39,557 nt of DNA from an uncultured Oscillospiraceae bacterium. Its GTDB lineage: Bacteria > Bacillota > Clostridia > Oscillospirales > Oscillospiraceae. The DNA lies in the NCBI GenBank assembly GCA_934661715.1, contig CAKUJL010000001.1:1-39557 (forward strand), written 5' to 3'. Shown piece by piece: positions 7,292 to 17,146 of the stretch. Under the pieces are notes generated by a model. It saw nothing but the letters and a program-made list of their open reading frames with translations. It was not told the DNA's origin and did no database searches. Made by a program: the position numbers and the translations under genes. Each line of letters starts with the position of its first letter. The first letter of the stretch is position 1.

Positions 7292-8530
7292 TTACTTGGC
7301 AGCCTTGGCCTTCTTCTCGCGCTCGATGCGGGAGATGAACAGGGCGCAGGTTGCGTCGCCGGTGATGTTGAGGGTGGTACGGCCCATGTCGAACAGCTTG
7401 TCGACGCCCGCGATGATCGCGATGCCTTCGACCGGCAGACCGACCTGCGTCAGAACCATCGCCAGCATGATCATGCCGGCGCCCGGCGTACCGGCGGTGC
7501 CGATGGAGGCGAGGGTCGCGGTGACGACGATCATGGCCATATCGCCGAGCGTGAGGTTCACACCGTAGCAGCAGGCAATGAAGACCGCGCAGACCGCCTG
7601 ATAGATGGCAGTGCCGTCCATGTTGATGGTCGAGCCGAGGGGCAGGACGAAGGAGCTGATCTCAGGCTCCGCGCCCATGTTGTTGCAGCACTCGATGTTG
7701 ACAGGAAGCGTTGCAGCGGAGGAGGTGGTGGTGAACGCCGTGATCATCGCCGGGGCAACGCCCTTGAAGAAGGCGATGGGGCTCATCTTGGCCAGGAACT
7801 TGACGGACAGGCCGTAGACAACGACGACATGGACAATATAGCCGATGTAGGCCACGCCGATGACGAGCGCCAGCTTGCCGATGATCTGCGGGCCGTTGAC
7901 GGCGACGACGTTGGTCATCAGGCAGAACACGCCGATGGGGGTGAAGCGGATGATCATCATCATGATCTTCATGACGACTTCGAAGCAGCAGTTGACGAGC
8001 TCTCCGACCTTCTGGCCCTTTTCGCCCGCAGCCAGAACGCCCGCGCCGAGGAAGATGGCGATGACGATGACCGGCAGCATGTCGGCGTTGACCATGGGCT
8101 TGAAGAAGTTATCGGGGAAGATGTTCACGATAACCTGCATGATCGAAGGAGCTTCCTTCGCTTCATACGCAAGCTCGCCCAGTTCCGCAGAGGGAAGCGG
8201 GGTGAAGTAGCCCTTGAAGAGGTTCACGAGCACAAGGCCGATGACGACGGCGACGGCGGTGGTGAACATGTAGTAGATGAAGGTCTTCAGACCCACGGAG
8301 CCGACTCTCTTGAGGTCGTTCAGCGAGATAACGCCGTCGGCGATCGAGAGCAGGACAACGGGAACGACGAGGAACTTCAGCAGGTTCACGTAGATCGTGC
8401 CGATGGGCTTGATCCACTCGGTGGTGAAGTCCGCCAGACCCGCGAAGGTGAAGATCAGGCCAGCCGCGATACCCGCGAGCATACCGATGAAAATCCACCC
8501 GGCAAGACTTAATTTCTTCTTTTCTTTCAT
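7292..8530 (-). CDS. Dicarboxylate/amino acid:cation symporter (DAACS/SDF family)
   Basis: A 412-residue secondary transporter that takes up glutamate, aspartate or C4-dicarboxylates with Na+ or H+. Family landmarks: the serine-rich re-entrant hairpin TTTSSAATLP, the substrate and Na+ motif STINMDGTAIY, and the Gly/Pro-rich ATLASIGTAGTPGAG. About eight membrane spans plus two hairpins. Start: ATG at 8530 with AAGGAG nine bases upstream. An in-frame ATG at 8587 would lie at or before the transcript start set by the promoter at 8592-8620, so it is rejected. The exact substrate cannot be read; the nearby aspartate aminotransferase and Asp/Glu racemase favour acidic amino acids. Confidence 0.92.
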   Translation of the reverse strand: MKEKKKLSLAGWIFIGMLAGIAAGLIFTFAGLADFTTEWIKPIGTIYVNLLKFLVVPVVLLSIADGVISLNDLKRVGSVGLKTFIYYMFTTAVAVVIGLVLVNLFKGYFTPLPSAELGELAYEAKEAPSIMQVIVNIFPDNFFKPMVNADMLPVIVIAIFLGAGVLAAGEKGQKVGELVNCCFEVVMKIMMMIIRFTPIGVFCLMTNVVAVNGPQIIGKLALVIGVAYIGYIVHVVVVYGLSVKFLAKMSPIAFFKGVAPAMITAFTTTSSAATLPVNIECCNNMGAEPEISSFVLPLGSTINMDGTAIYQAVCAVFIACCYGVNLTLGDMAMIVVTATLASIGTAGTPGAGMIMLAMVLTQVGLPVEGIAIIAGVDKLFDMGRTTLNITGDATCALFISRIEREKKAKAAK

Positions 8531-8591
8531 ACCCTTTTTCTCCTTGAGAGCAAAAATTTGCGGTCGGTCTTTCACATCCTCCCGCATCCTG

Positions 8592-8620
8592 ATTGTACCA
8601 TTCCCGTTAAGCGGTGTAAA
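8592..8620 (-). promoter_or_regulatory. Promoter of the symporter gene
   Basis: TTTACA (8620-8615), 17 bases, TACAAT (8597-8592) on the minus strand, near consensus. Expected start is near 8585. Confidence 0.75.
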
Positions 8621-8764
8621 GGATTTTCTGCATCGTGTTAAATTTTCGTGAAGTTCTCCAAAGTTTTCGTTGTGATTTTGACAAAAACAACGGTTTGTTT
8701 TGTTCCGATTTTGTAACTATTCCACATTTTCCATTCCGCATGACGCAGGATTTCCTGCAAACGC

Positions 8765-8800
8765 AAAAAAGTGCGCAGCCGCAAAAAAGCAGCTGCGCAC
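8765..8800 (-). terminator. Terminator of the HAD-TauE-racemase operon
   Basis: Stem GTGCGCAGC/GCTGCGCAC (8800-8792 with 8779-8771) and six T residues on the minus strand, 25 bases past the racemase stop. Confidence 0.88.
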
Positions 8801-8825
8801 GGGGGTTTCCGGAACCTTTCTGCAA

Positions 8826-9533
8826 TTATTCCACAGTCGTAGTGTAGCCGCAGAACCGGATGGCTGCCTTGGCAAGCTCGGCGGTGGGGTCGATGAAGGG
8901 GCCTTCTTCGGGGAGGGTGTCGGCGACGATGGGAAGCTCGGTGCAGCCGAGGATGAAGTAGTCCGCGCCCTTTTTGCGAAGACCGTCCAGAAGGGCTTTC
9001 CACGTGTCTTCTTCGGGCGCAAGCGGCTTCGAGGCCTTCACGACATCGTAAATGAGGTGCATGAGGGTGTCCTTCTCCGCGTCGTCGGGGATGAGGTAGG
9101 AAACGTTCTCCTTCTCGAGCGCTTTGTTATAAAGCCCCGAGGCAAGCGTTCCCTTCGTCGCAAGGACGGCCGCGGTCTTGCCGGGGTAGAACTTTGCGCA
9201 GGCCTTGGCCGTGGCCTCCAGCATGCTCAGAAACGGAAGCTTCGTCTCCGATTGCAGCTGCGGCAGAAAATAGTGCGCCGTGTTGCAGGGCATGATCACG
9301 CAGTCTGCCCCGCACGCTTCCAGAGAGTGAAGCGCCGAGCGCATTTCAGGAAGCGGGTCTTTGCCTCCGGAGAGGATGGCCGCCGTGCGGTCGGGGATCT
9401 GGGCGTTGGAGTCAATGTAGACGCGGATGTGGTCATTGTCGCAGCCCGCTTTGGTGAGCAGCGTGATTTTGCGGAACAGGTCTGCCGTAGCCAGCGGGCC
9501 CATGCCGCCGAGAATGCCGATGGTCTTTTTCAT
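8826..9533 (-). CDS. Aspartate/glutamate racemase family protein
   Basis: Cofactor-independent racemase interconverting L- and D-aspartate or glutamate with two catalytic cysteines. Both are present in the 235-residue product: MPCNTAH (C83) and LGCTELP (C197), together with the N-terminal GILGGMGP loop. Start: ATG at 9533 with AAGGAG about eight bases upstream; an upstream in-frame ATG at 9554 lies before the ribosome site. It is the last gene of an operon after a TauE/SafE transporter and a HAD phosphatase, and the symporter lies just downstream. D-Asp or D-Glu for cell-wall use is possible, but the true substrate is not decided by sequence. Confidence 0.9.
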   Translation of the reverse strand: MKKTIGILGGMGPLATADLFRKITLLTKAGCDNDHIRVYIDSNAQIPDRTAAILSGGKDPLPEMRSALHSLEACGADCVIMPCNTAHYFLPQLQSETKLPFLSMLEATAKACAKFYPGKTAAVLATKGTLASGLYNKALEKENVSYLIPDDAEKDTLMHLIYDVVKASKPLAPEEDTWKALLDGLRKKGADYFILGCTELPIVADTLPEEGPFIDPTAELAKAAIRFCGYTTTVE

Positions 9534-9567
9534 AAAAGCGTCTCCTTGTTGCATTTCGTTGTATTTT

Positions 9568-10341
9568 TTATCCGGTGATCAGGCCCTGCGCGACCTTGAT
9601 GGCCAGCAGGATGAGCACGATGATGATCGTGGGCTTGACGATCTTCGAGCCGTTTTTGATGGCGAGGCCGGAGCCGAGGTAGTGGCCCAGAACGCTCGTC
9701 ACCGTGCCGATGAGGCCAAGCGCGATGAAGACCTTGCCGCTCATGAGGCTCGTCACGAGAGAGCCGATGTTCGACGCGAGATTGACGAGCTTCACGTTGC
9801 CCGCCGCCGTGCGCACGTCCATTTTGGCAAGGTTGCAGAAGATGAGGATCAGAAACGTTCCCGTGCCCGGCCCGTAGAACCCGTCATAAGCGCCCACGAC
9901 GAGGCTGGCCGCGCAGACGATCGCCATCTGCTTTTTGGGCTCAATGATCCCCTTTTCCTCCGGGAGCTGGCGCTGCCGGAGAACGACGAAGGCCACGACC
10001 GGAAGAACGATCAAAAGCAGGTATTGCAGATATTTTTCCTCGATCATGAGCTGAAGCTTCGTGCCGAAATGAGAGCCCACGAGCGCAAGGACGATGGCCG
10101 GAACGCCGAGCTTCCAGTCGACGTAGCCATTTTTGATGAACCGGCCCGTGGACGCGATCGTTCCGAGTCCGGCGGATAATTTGTTCGTGCCCAGCGCGTA
10201 ATGGGCGGGAAGTCCCGCGATCAGATAGGTCGGCACCGAGATGATGCCGCCGCCTCCGGCAATCGCGTCCGTGAACGACGCCAAAAACACGCCCACGGCC
10301 ACGATCACGGCCATTTTGAGTGTCAGCTGTTCAGGACCCAT
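9568..10341 (-). CDS. TauE/SafE (TSUP) family membrane transporter
   Basis: A 257-residue polytopic membrane protein (about eight spans) of the family that exports sulfite, sulfoacetate or other organosulfonates. The first repeat shows FTDAIAGGGGIISVP followed by LGTNKLSAGLGT, and the second repeat has VGAYDGFYGPGTGTF, both diagnostic. Start: ATG at 10341 with AGGGGAG upstream, only four bases from the end of the HAD gene. The racemase ATG lies 34 bases downstream of its stop, so the three genes form one transcript. The substrate is unknown. Confidence 0.88.
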   Translation of the reverse strand: MGPEQLTLKMAVIVAVGVFLASFTDAIAGGGGIISVPTYLIAGLPAHYALGTNKLSAGLGTIASTGRFIKNGYVDWKLGVPAIVLALVGSHFGTKLQLMIEEKYLQYLLLIVLPVVAFVVLRQRQLPEEKGIIEPKKQMAIVCAASLVVGAYDGFYGPGTGTFLILIFCNLAKMDVRTAAGNVKLVNLASNIGSLVTSLMSGKVFIALGLIGTVTSVLGHYLGSGLAIKNGSKIVKPTIIIVLILLAIKVAQGLITG

Positions 10342-10344
10342 GAT

Positions 10345-11172
10345 TCAGATCTCCCCTCTTACCGCGCGGCGGAGCATCCACGCAACACCGTCTTCCGCGT
10401 TGCTGGGGGCGATGACGTCGGCGGCTTTTTTCGCCTGCTCACCCGCATTCCCCATTGCCGCGCCAAGCCCTGCGTACTTTATCATCGCGCAGTCGTTGCC
10501 GCTGTCTCCCATGGCAAGAACCTGTTCGCGCGGGATATGGAGCTTTTCGGCCAGGGCCTTCAGCGCAACGCCCTTGTCGGTGCCGCGGCTCATGACCTCG
10601 AGATCGACCGCCCAGCCGCCGTCGGTCAGGAAAACCGGCAGGTCCTTTACGCCCTCATAGGCGATGTCATATTCCTTCCGGTTCGGAAAGGTGACGTAGA
10701 GCTTGAAGACCGGGCAGTGCATGGCTTCGACATACGCGTCCAGATCGTCGACCACGATGTGCGTCTTTTCCATCAAAGGCCGCATTTTTTCTTCCATGTA
10801 ATTTGTCAGGTGCTCTGCGCACCAGCGGGAATGCCGGACGGAAAGTCCCGTGTAAAGGTGCACCATGCAGTCTGCCTTCGCAACGGCGCGGTAGGCCGCT
10901 TTTCCGAGTTCCTCGGGCATGCTGCACGAGAATAATTCCTCCATTGTCCACACGTCGAGCACATACGCGCCCGTGCCGCAGCTGATATAACGTACCTCTG
11001 GCAGCTGCCGCAGGATGTCCTGCACCTCGACAAAGGACCGTCCCGTGCTCACCACGATCTCGATGCCCGCCGCCTTGGCCTCCTGAATTGCCGCTCTGGT
11101 CGCGGGCGTAATGGAATTGTCCGGCGCAAGGAGCGTGCCGTCGACGTCCAGCGCCGCCAAACGAATTGCCAT
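10345..11172 (-). CDS. Cof-type HAD-IIB phosphatase
   Basis: A 275-residue haloacid-dehalogenase hydrolase acting on small phosphorylated metabolites (sugar phosphates or FMN-type substrates in characterised relatives). Motif I DVDGTLL (about 9-15), motif II VSTGRS, and motif IV MGDSGNDCAMI are intact; the C2B cap lies between them. Start: ATG at 11172 with GTGGGGA upstream, rather than the ATG at 11190, which lacks a ribosome site. First gene of the HAD-TauE-racemase operon behind a well-formed promoter. The specific substrate cannot be inferred. Confidence 0.92.
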   Translation of the reverse strand: MAIRLAALDVDGTLLAPDNSITPATRAAIQEAKAAGIEIVVSTGRSFVEVQDILRQLPEVRYISCGTGAYVLDVWTMEELFSCSMPEELGKAAYRAVAKADCMVHLYTGLSVRHSRWCAEHLTNYMEEKMRPLMEKTHIVVDDLDAYVEAMHCPVFKLYVTFPNRKEYDIAYEGVKDLPVFLTDGGWAVDLEVMSRGTDKGVALKALAEKLHIPREQVLAMGDSGNDCAMIKYAGLGAAMGNAGEQAKKAADVIAPSNAEDGVAWMLRRAVRGEI

Positions 11173-11211
11173 AAAAATTCCCCACTTCATAATATTATCT
11201 TTCCGCGCCCT

Positions 11212-11240
11212 ATTCTACCAGCATCCGCTTTCTAAATCAA
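11212..11240 (-). promoter_or_regulatory. Promoter of the HAD-TauE-racemase operon
   Basis: TTGATT (11240-11235), 17 bases, TAGAAT (11217-11212) on the minus strand; expected start near 11205. It diverges from the secA promoter about 50 bases away. Confidence 0.75.
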
Positions 11241-11284
11241 TGCACGGAAATTCACAAAATCTTCTTTTTTTACGCTTTTGACTA

Positions 11285-11293
11285 TGCTATAAT
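11285..11293 (+). promoter_or_regulatory. Extended -10 promoter of secA
   Basis: TGCTATAAT is a perfect extended -10 element. The -35 region is T-rich with no good hexamer, which the extended TG motif can offset. Expected start is near 11300, with a leader of about 53 bases before secA. Confidence 0.65.
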
Positions 11294-11352
11294 GACCTTT
11301 GCAATTTCAACAAATCACTTCGCGCCGCAAGGGCGCAGGAAGGCAGAGATAT

Positions 11353-14121
11353 ATGGGACTGTTTACAAAAATGTTCGGAACGCGATCGGAGCGCGAGGTC
11401 AAAAAGCTTACGCCGCTGGTCGACAAGGTCATGGCGCTCGAAGCGCCCTACAAGGCTTTGACCGACGACGAGCTCAAGGCAAAAACGCCGGAATTCAAAA
11501 AGCGGCTTTCTAACGGCGAAACGCTCGACGACCTGCTTCCCGAGGCGTTCGCGACCATCCGGGAAGCTGCCAGCCGGGTTCTCGGCATGCGGCCTTACCG
11601 CGTGCAGGTCGTAGGCGGCGTGGTGCTGCATCAGGGACGCATTGCCGAAATGAAGACCGGCGAAGGCAAGACGCTCGTTGCGATCCTGCCCGCGTACTTA
11701 AACGCGCTCACCGGTGAGGGCGTGCACATCGTCACCGTGAACGATTACCTGGCCAAGCGCGACTCGGAGTGGATGGGAAAGGTCTACCGCTTCCTGGGTC
11801 TCACCGTCGGCCTCATCGTCCACGATCTGACGCCCGCGGAAAGACGCGCCGCCTACGCGGCCGACATTACCTACGGCACCAACAACGAGCTTGGCTTTGA
11901 CTACCTCCGCGACAATATGGCCATTTACAAAGAAGAAATGGTCCAGCGCGGGCACGCCTTTGCCATCGTCGACGAGGTCGACTCCATTTTGATCGATGAG
12001 GCCAGAACGCCGCTCATCATCTCCGGCAAGGGCGAGGAATCGTCGAAGCTCTACGAGATGGCGGACTACTTTGTCGCGCGTCTTAAAAAGCAGGTCTTCT
12101 CCACGACGGACGACAAGGAGCTTCAGGACCAGTACGACTGCGACTACATCGTCGACGAAAAGGACCGCACGGTGTCTCTGACCCAGCAGGGCATCAAAAA
12201 GGCCGAGGAATTCTTTGGCGTCGAAAATCTGGCCGACGCCGAAAACGCCACGCTCTCGCACCACATCAATCAGGCGATGAAGGCCAGAGGCCTCATGAAA
12301 AAGGACATTGACTACGTGGTCAAAGACGGACAGGTCATCATCGTCGACGAGTTCACGGGCCGTTTGATGTACGGAAGACGTTACAACGAAGGCCTTCATC
12401 AGGCGATTGAAGCAAAAGAAGGCGTCTCGGTCGCAAGTGAAAACAAGACGCTTGCTACCATCACCTTCCAGAATTTCTTCCGCCTTTACGGGAAGCTCTC
12501 CGGCATGACCGGCACGGCGCTCACGGAAGAAGAGGAATTCGGCGGCATTTATAACCTCGATGTCGTCGAGATTCCGACGAACAAGCCCGTCATCCGAATC
12601 GACAACCCCGATATCGTCTACAAGACGGAGGCCGGAAAATTCCGCGCCGTTATCGCAAAGATCAAGGAATGCCACGCCAAGGGCCAGCCGGTTCTGGTGG
12701 GCACGATCTCGATTGAAAAGTCCGAGCTTCTGTCGCAGCTATTAAAGCGCGAGGGCATCGCCCACAACGTTCTGAACGCCAAGCACCACGAAAAAGAGGC
12801 CGAGATCGTCGCGCAGGCGGGCCATCTGGGTGCGGTCACGATCGCAACCAACATGGCGGGCCGCGGCACCGATATCATGCTCGGCGGCAACGCGGAATTT
12901 ATGGCCAAGAGCGACCTCAAAAAGCAGGGTCTTTCGGACGAGCTCATCGCCGAGTCCAATTCCTTCGCCGAGACGGACGACGCGGAAATTCTCGCCGCGA
13001 GAGCCGCCTACAACGAGGCCTACGCGAAATACAAGGTAGAGGTCGACAAGCAGGCGGAGCTTGTCCGCAAGGCAGGCGGCCTTTTCATCATCGGCACCGA
13101 GCGGCACGAGTCGCGGCGTATCGACAACCAGCTGCGCGGCCGTTCCGGCCGTCAGGGAGACCCCGGCGAAACGCAGTTCTATCTGTCGCTTCAGGACGAC
13201 GTTATGCGCCTGTTTGGCTCGGAGCGCGTGATGCACATGATGGAGACGCTCGGCATCGACGAGGACACCCCGATCGACGCGAAAATCCTCTCGGGCGCAA
13301 TTGAAAACGCGCAGAAGACGGTCGAAAGCCGGAACTATCAGGCGCGTAAGAGCGTTCTTGAGTACGACGACGTCATGAACACGCAGCGAAAGATCATCTA
13401 TGAGCAGCGCCGGCAGGTGCTTGACGGCGAAGATTTGCAGAAGAACATTCAGTCCATGATGCAGTACTACGCCGAAAGCTACGTCACGAACGCATTTAAG
13501 GGCCAGCCGCATCTGGAGTCCCGGCAGGCGTTCTTTGAGCTTATGAGCCACTTTGAAAACATCTGCTTTGCCAAGGGCGCGTGGATCGCGACGGACGAAG
13601 AGCTCGGCTCCATGAACGCAGAGCAGATGGAGGAACGTATCCTCTCCATGATGCGCAAGACGTATGCCAAGAAGGAAGAGCAGTACGGAAGCCCCATCAT
13701 GCGAGAGCTCGAGCGCGTGATGACGCTGCGCGTGGTCGACGAATACTGGATGGACCACATTGACGCGATGGACGATCTGCGGCAGGGCATCCGCCTGCGG
13801 GCCTACGCGCAGACCGACCCCGTCATCGAGTATAAGCGCGAGGGCTTTGACATGTTCGAGGCCATGACGAACGCGATCAAAGAAGAGATCGTGCGCCGCG
13901 TCTTCCTCGTGCGTCTGCGCACGAACGAGGAGGTCAAGCGCGAACGTGTCGCGAAGATCACCGGCGAAGGCGGCGGCGGAGACAAGACTGTCAAGCGCCA
14001 GCCCGTGGTCAAAAAGATCAAGGTCGGCCCGAACGATCCCTGCCCCTGCGGCAGCGGCAAAAAGTATAAAAAATGCTGCCGCGACAAGGATCTGGCCGCC
14101 GAACAGGGAAAGCAGGCATAA
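11353..14121 (+). CDS. secA: Preprotein translocase ATPase SecA
   Basis: Cytoplasmic/membrane-associated motor that pushes unfolded preproteins through SecYEG. The 922-residue product has all expected parts: Walker A MKTGEGKT (about 100-107), Walker B/DEAD-like [29 protein letters not shown], the second nucleotide fold with [10 protein letters not shown] and [11 protein letters not shown], the preprotein-binding and helical scaffold regions (EYDDVMN), and a C-terminal zinc SEC-C motif [13 protein letters not shown]. Start: ATG at 11353 (MGLFTKMF) with GGAAGG ten bases upstream; the open frame extends upstream without a start that has a ribosome site. Only SecA seen here; a second SecA2 elsewhere cannot be excluded. 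Confidence 0.98.
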   Translation: MGLFTKMFGTRSEREVKKLTPLVDKVMALEAPYKALTDDELKAKTPEFKKRLSNGETLDDLLPEAFATIREAASRVLGMRPYRVQVVGGVVLHQGRIAEMKTGEGKTLVAILPAYLNALTGEGVHIVTVNDYLAKRDSEWMGKVYRFLGLTVGLIVHDLTPAERRAAYAADITYGTNNELGFDYLRDNMAIYKEEMVQRGHAFAIVDEVDSILIDEARTPLIISGKGEESSKLYEMADYFVARLKKQVFSTTDDKELQDQYDCDYIVDEKDRTVSLTQQGIKKAEEFFGVENLADAENATLSHHINQAMKARGLMKKDIDYVVKDGQVIIVDEFTGRLMYGRRYNEGLHQAIEAKEGVSVASENKTLATITFQNFFRLYGKLSGMTGTALTEEEEFGGIYNLDVVEIPTNKPVIRIDNPDIVYKTEAGKFRAVIAKIKECHAKGQPVLVGTISIEKSELLSQLLKREGIAHNVLNAKHHEKEAEIVAQAGHLGAVTIATNMAGRGTDIMLGGNAEFMAKSDLKKQGLSDELIAESNSFAETDDAEILAARAAYNEAYAKYKVEVDKQAELVRKAGGLFIIGTERHESRRIDNQLRGRSGRQGDPGETQFYLSLQDDVMRLFGSERVMHMMETLGIDEDTPIDAKILSGAIENAQKTVESRNYQARKSVLEYDDVMNTQRKIIYEQRRQVLDGEDLQKNIQSMMQYYAESYVTNAFKGQPHLESRQAFFELMSHFENICFAKGAWIATDEELGSMNAEQMEERILSMMRKTYAKKEEQYGSPIMRELERVMTLRVVDEYWMDHIDAMDDLRQGIRLRAYAQTDPVIEYKREGFDMFEAMTNAIKEEIVRRVFLVRLRTNEEVKRERVAKITGEGGGGDKTVKRQPVVKKIKVGPNDPCPCGSGKKYKKCCRDKDLAAEQGKQA

Positions 14122-14132
14122 AAGCACGCATT

Positions 14133-14161
14133 GGGCGGAGGATATTTGTCCACCGCCCTTT
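14133..14161 (+). terminator. Weak terminator-like hairpin between secA and pgeF
   Basis: GGGCGG/CCGCCC with an inner GGA/TCC pairing and one mismatch, followed by only three T residues. Probably partial termination or mRNA-end protection rather than a full stop, as pgeF has no visible promoter of its own. Confidence 0.35.
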
Positions 14162-14179
14162 GCACGATTGAGGATACTT

Positions 14180-14983
14180 ATGATTCATACGATTCAAAAA
14201 GGAACGCTGGAATATCTGACCGCGGACGCGCTGGAAGGAAGCGTCCACTGCTTCACCACGCGCTTCGGCGGCGTGAGCACGGGGCAGTTTGAGACGCTCA
14301 ATCTCGGCACGAGCCGCGGCGACAGCATGGAAAACGTGCGCAGGAACTACGAAATTCTGGGCGCTGCCGTCGGCTTTTCGCCCGAGGACGTCGTGCACAC
14401 GTGGCAGGAGCACACGGACACGATCCTGCGCGTCGGAAAAGACGACCGCGGCAAGGGCCTGTTTCGCAACCAGCCCGAGGTCTGCGACGGTTTAATCACC
14501 GACGAGCCCGGCGTGGCGCTCGTGTGCTTCGCCGCGGACTGCACGCCGGTTTTGCTGTTTGACCCCGTCAAAAAGGTCGTCGCCGCCGTTCACGCGGGCT
14601 GGCGCGGCACGGCAAACGGCATCGTGCGAAAGGCGGTCGAAAAAATGGTGCGGGAATTCGGCTCGAATCCCGGCGATATCGGCGCGGCCATCGGGCCGAG
14701 CATTTCGCAGTGCTGCTTTGAAACCGACCGCGACGTGCCCGACGCCATGCTCGCAGCCTTCGGCCCGGACGCGGAACGCTTCATCGAAAAGCGCGGCGAA
14801 AAATACTTTGTCGACAACAAGGGCTTAAATAAGCTCTGGCTCACGCGCATGGGCGTGACGAAGATCGATGTGAGTGCGGACTGCACCATGTGCCGGCCGG
14901 ATAAATACTGGTCGCACCGCGTGACGAAGGGCTATCGCGGCTCACAGACGGGCATTATTGAGCTTCGGGAGGCGGCGCGATGA
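14180..14983 (+). CDS. pgeF: Peptidoglycan editing factor PgeF / YfiH-LACC1 family (polyphenol oxidase family)
   Basis: A 267-residue member of the YfiH family. Known relatives act on purine nucleosides, or in E. coli remove wrongly built muropeptide precursors. The metal-binding trio is visible: QEHTD (H78), FAADCTPVL (C121) and VHAGWRGT (H138), and also CFTTRFGG near the N terminus and DVSADCTMC near the C terminus. Start: ATG at 14180 with GAGGA upstream. Its last codons overlap the next gene (ATGA at 14980). It follows secA in the same direction with no separate promoter. Which reaction matters in this organism is not decided. Confidence 0.9.
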   Translation: MIHTIQKGTLEYLTADALEGSVHCFTTRFGGVSTGQFETLNLGTSRGDSMENVRRNYEILGAAVGFSPEDVVHTWQEHTDTILRVGKDDRGKGLFRNQPEVCDGLITDEPGVALVCFAADCTPVLLFDPVKKVVAAVHAGWRGTANGIVRKAVEKMVREFGSNPGDIGAAIGPSISQCCFETDRDVPDAMLAAFGPDAERFIEKRGEKYFVDNKGLNKLWLTRMGVTKIDVSADCTMCRPDKYWSHRVTKGYRGSQTGIIELREAAR

Positions 14984-16620
14984 GGAAAACAGTTTCGCTT
15001 CTTCTGTGCGCGGCGTGTATGCTTTCGCTGCTCACGGGCTGCTCAAACGGCAAGCTCGATTTTTCGTGGTTCACCAGCAAATTTACCGGCAAGACCGCCG
15101 AGGATGTACAGGCCGAACAGGAGGCCGCCGCCGCGGAAAGCACAAAGCCGGAGGCGACCGCCGTCGTGACCGAGGTGTTCAGCGAGGCGTCGTCGTTTGG
15201 TCTTGCGTATCAGAAAAGCTATGGGGCGCACCCGTATAACTGCGAGAGCCTCAATAACCGCTGCCTCATTTCGTTTCTCTATGAGCCGCTGTTCGTGGTG
15301 AAAAGCGCGTCGTTTGAGGCTGTGCCGGTGCTGGCAAGCGGGTATGACGTGTCAAGCGACGGTCTGACCACGACGGTCCATATCCGGCAGGGCATCACGT
15401 TTTCAACCGGCGCACCGCTCACGGCGAAGGACGCGGCGTATTCCCTTTCGAGCGCACGCGGCACGGTCTATTATGGCTCCCGGCTTCACCATGTGACGTC
15501 GATCGAAGCGCCCGATGACTACACCCTCACCCTTACGACCGACACGGCCTATGAGTGTCTGCCGCTTCTTCTGGACATTCCGGTCATCCCGGACGGGTCC
15601 AAAGACGAGGCGCTTCCCGCCGGCACGGGACCGTATGTCATGGACGAAGGGAACTCTCGCCTGGTGCGCAATGCCTCGTGGTGGCAGACGGCGGCTCCCA
15701 TCGTGGACTTTGACGAAATTAAGCTCACAGCCGTCGAGTCGACCGCCGAGGTGCGCGACAACTTTGAGTATGAAAACGTCAACATGGTCCTCACCGACCC
15801 CAACTCCGCGGCCTTCGCGGGCTTCCACAACGACTATGAGCTCTGGGACGCGTCGAGCCCGATCATGCAGTACATCGGCTACAACATCACCAGCCGCGTC
15901 TTTTCCAACTACGGCCTGCGCAGCGCCATCACCTACGCCATCGACCGCGAACACATCGCGACCGACATCATGGGTGGCTTTGCGACCGCGGCGGTGCTCC
16001 CGGCCAGCCCCAACGCGCCGTTTTACGACGTGAAGCTGGCAAACACCTACGGCTACAGTCTGACGAACTTCCAGCAACAGCTGGAAAGCGCGTCCGTGTC
16101 CGACATGGACCACGACGGAACGCTCGATCTGTACGTGCCGTCTCTTGGCTACGCGGTCAGCGTCGCGGGCACGATGATTGTCTGCTCGTCGAGCTATCAG
16201 CGCGTCGAGGCGGCGACGGAGGTAGTAAACACGCTCAACTCGCTCGGCTTTAAGCTGACGCTCAAGACGATGGATCTTTCCGAGTACCGGCAGGCGCTGA
16301 AAAGCGGCAATTTTGACCTGTACTATGGAGAAATCAGGCTGTCTAATAATTTTGACCTCTCGCCGTTCTTCTCGCCTTCTGGCTCGATGTGCTACGGTGG
16401 GCTGGACGACAGCGTCATGCTCAACCTCTGCAATCAGGCCCTGGCGAACAACGGCAACAGCTACAATCTCTATAAGCGCCTTTGTGAGCGCGGCTATATT
16501 ACGCCGGTGCTGTTCAAAAACCTCGCCGTCTACACCACGCGCGGCTCCATCGCGCACCCGACGGACTATGTCGACTGGTTTCTCATCCCGCCGGAGGACG
16601 CGTCCAGTACCGCAGAATAA
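14980..16620 (+). CDS. Peptide-type ABC transporter substrate-binding lipoprotein (SBP family 5), orphan
   Basis: A 546-residue extracytoplasmic solute-binding protein. The N terminus is a lipoprotein signal with lipobox LTGC (Cys at about 21), then an Ala/Glu-rich linker (about 38-60), then the family-5 fold: LISFLYEPLF, VHIRQGITFSTGAPLTAKD, GTGPYVM, NYGLRSAITYAIDREHI. Family members bind oligopeptides, dipeptides, nickel or similar ligands. No permease or ATPase gene is next to it, so it must either serve a transporter coded elsewhere or have another role, such as sensing. Coupled to pgeF by a four-base overlap and followed after 13 bases by the HD gene. Confidence 0.88.
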   Translation: MRKTVSLLLCAACMLSLLTGCSNGKLDFSWFTSKFTGKTAEDVQAEQEAAAAESTKPEATAVVTEVFSEASSFGLAYQKSYGAHPYNCESLNNRCLISFLYEPLFVVKSASFEAVPVLASGYDVSSDGLTTTVHIRQGITFSTGAPLTAKDAAYSLSSARGTVYYGSRLHHVTSIEAPDDYTLTLTTDTAYECLPLLLDIPVIPDGSKDEALPAGTGPYVMDEGNSRLVRNASWWQTAAPIVDFDEIKLTAVESTAEVRDNFEYENVNMVLTDPNSAAFAGFHNDYELWDASSPIMQYIGYNITSRVFSNYGLRSAITYAIDREHIATDIMGGFATAAVLPASPNAPFYDVKLANTYGYSLTNFQQQLESASVSDMDHDGTLDLYVPSLGYAVSVAGTMIVCSSSYQRVEAATEVVNTLNSLGFKLTLKTMDLSEYRQALKSGNFDLYYGEIRLSNNFDLSPFFSPSGSMCYGGLDDSVMLNLCNQALANNGNSYNLYKRLCERGYITPVLFKNLAVYTTRGSIAHPTDYVDWFLIPPEDASSTAE

Positions 16621-16633
16621 AGGAGGCAGTTTC

Positions 16634-17125
16634 ATGACCACCGCGGAAGCGATCAAAAAGCTCACCCTGGAATCCAACGGCAATTTCCACGACATCAATC
16701 ACTTTCTGAAGGTCCACGCCTACGCCCTTACCATCGGCGCGTGCGAAGGGCTGGACGAAAAAACGCTTCACACGCTGGAGCTGGCCGCCATTGTGCACGA
16801 TATCGCCTGCCCGCTGTGCCGCGAAAAATACGGCAATACGAACGGCAAGTATCAGGAAGCGGAGGGCATTCCCCTCACCCGCGCGTTTTTTGCGGACACG
16901 GATGTCACGAGCGAACAGTTAGAGCGCATCGTCTGGCTCGTCTCGCACCACCACACGCTCCGCCCCATCGAAGGTCTTGACCACCAGATTTTAATTGAGG
17001 CCGACTACCTCGTAAACGCCGAGGAAAGCAGCCTGCCGGAAAAGAACATCCGCCACATGGGCGAGGCCGTCTTCAAAACCAAAACTGGCAAAGAGCTGCT
17101 GGATTCTTTGTATCTGCATGGATAA
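16634..17125 (+). CDS. HD domain phosphohydrolase
   Basis: A 163-residue single-domain HD-superfamily protein. The metal set appears complete: H28 (HFLKVHAY), H55-D56 (IVHDIACP), a downstream HHH at 105-107 and D124 (EADYLVNAE). Such proteins hydrolyse nucleotides or phosphate esters, but substrate cannot be predicted. Start: ATG at 16634; AGGAGG at 16621-16626 directly follows the stop of the ABC lipoprotein, so they are clearly in one operon. Last gene of the secA-pgeF-SBP-HD run, followed by two hairpins. Confidence 0.88.
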   Translation: MTTAEAIKKLTLESNGNFHDINHFLKVHAYALTIGACEGLDEKTLHTLELAAIVHDIACPLCREKYGNTNGKYQEAEGIPLTRAFFADTDVTSEQLERIVWLVSHHHTLRPIEGLDHQILIEADYLVNAEESSLPEKNIRHMGEAVFKTKTGKELLDSLYLHG

Positions 17126-17146
17126 AAAAGAGCGCCCCTTCCACTT

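Noticed and set aside
8635..8847. Small plus-strand gene between the symporter and racemase genes
   Set aside because: No ribosome site, overlaps a terminator and the end of the racemase gene.
12742..14127. Long antisense frame (461 codons) opposite secA
   Set aside because: Shadow of secA in a GC-rich genome: no ribosome site, no family features, and secA is certain.
15403..16698. Long antisense frame (431 codons) opposite the ABC lipoprotein
   Set aside because: Composition is Arg/Val/His-rich as expected for a mirror frame; the lipoprotein has clear motifs.
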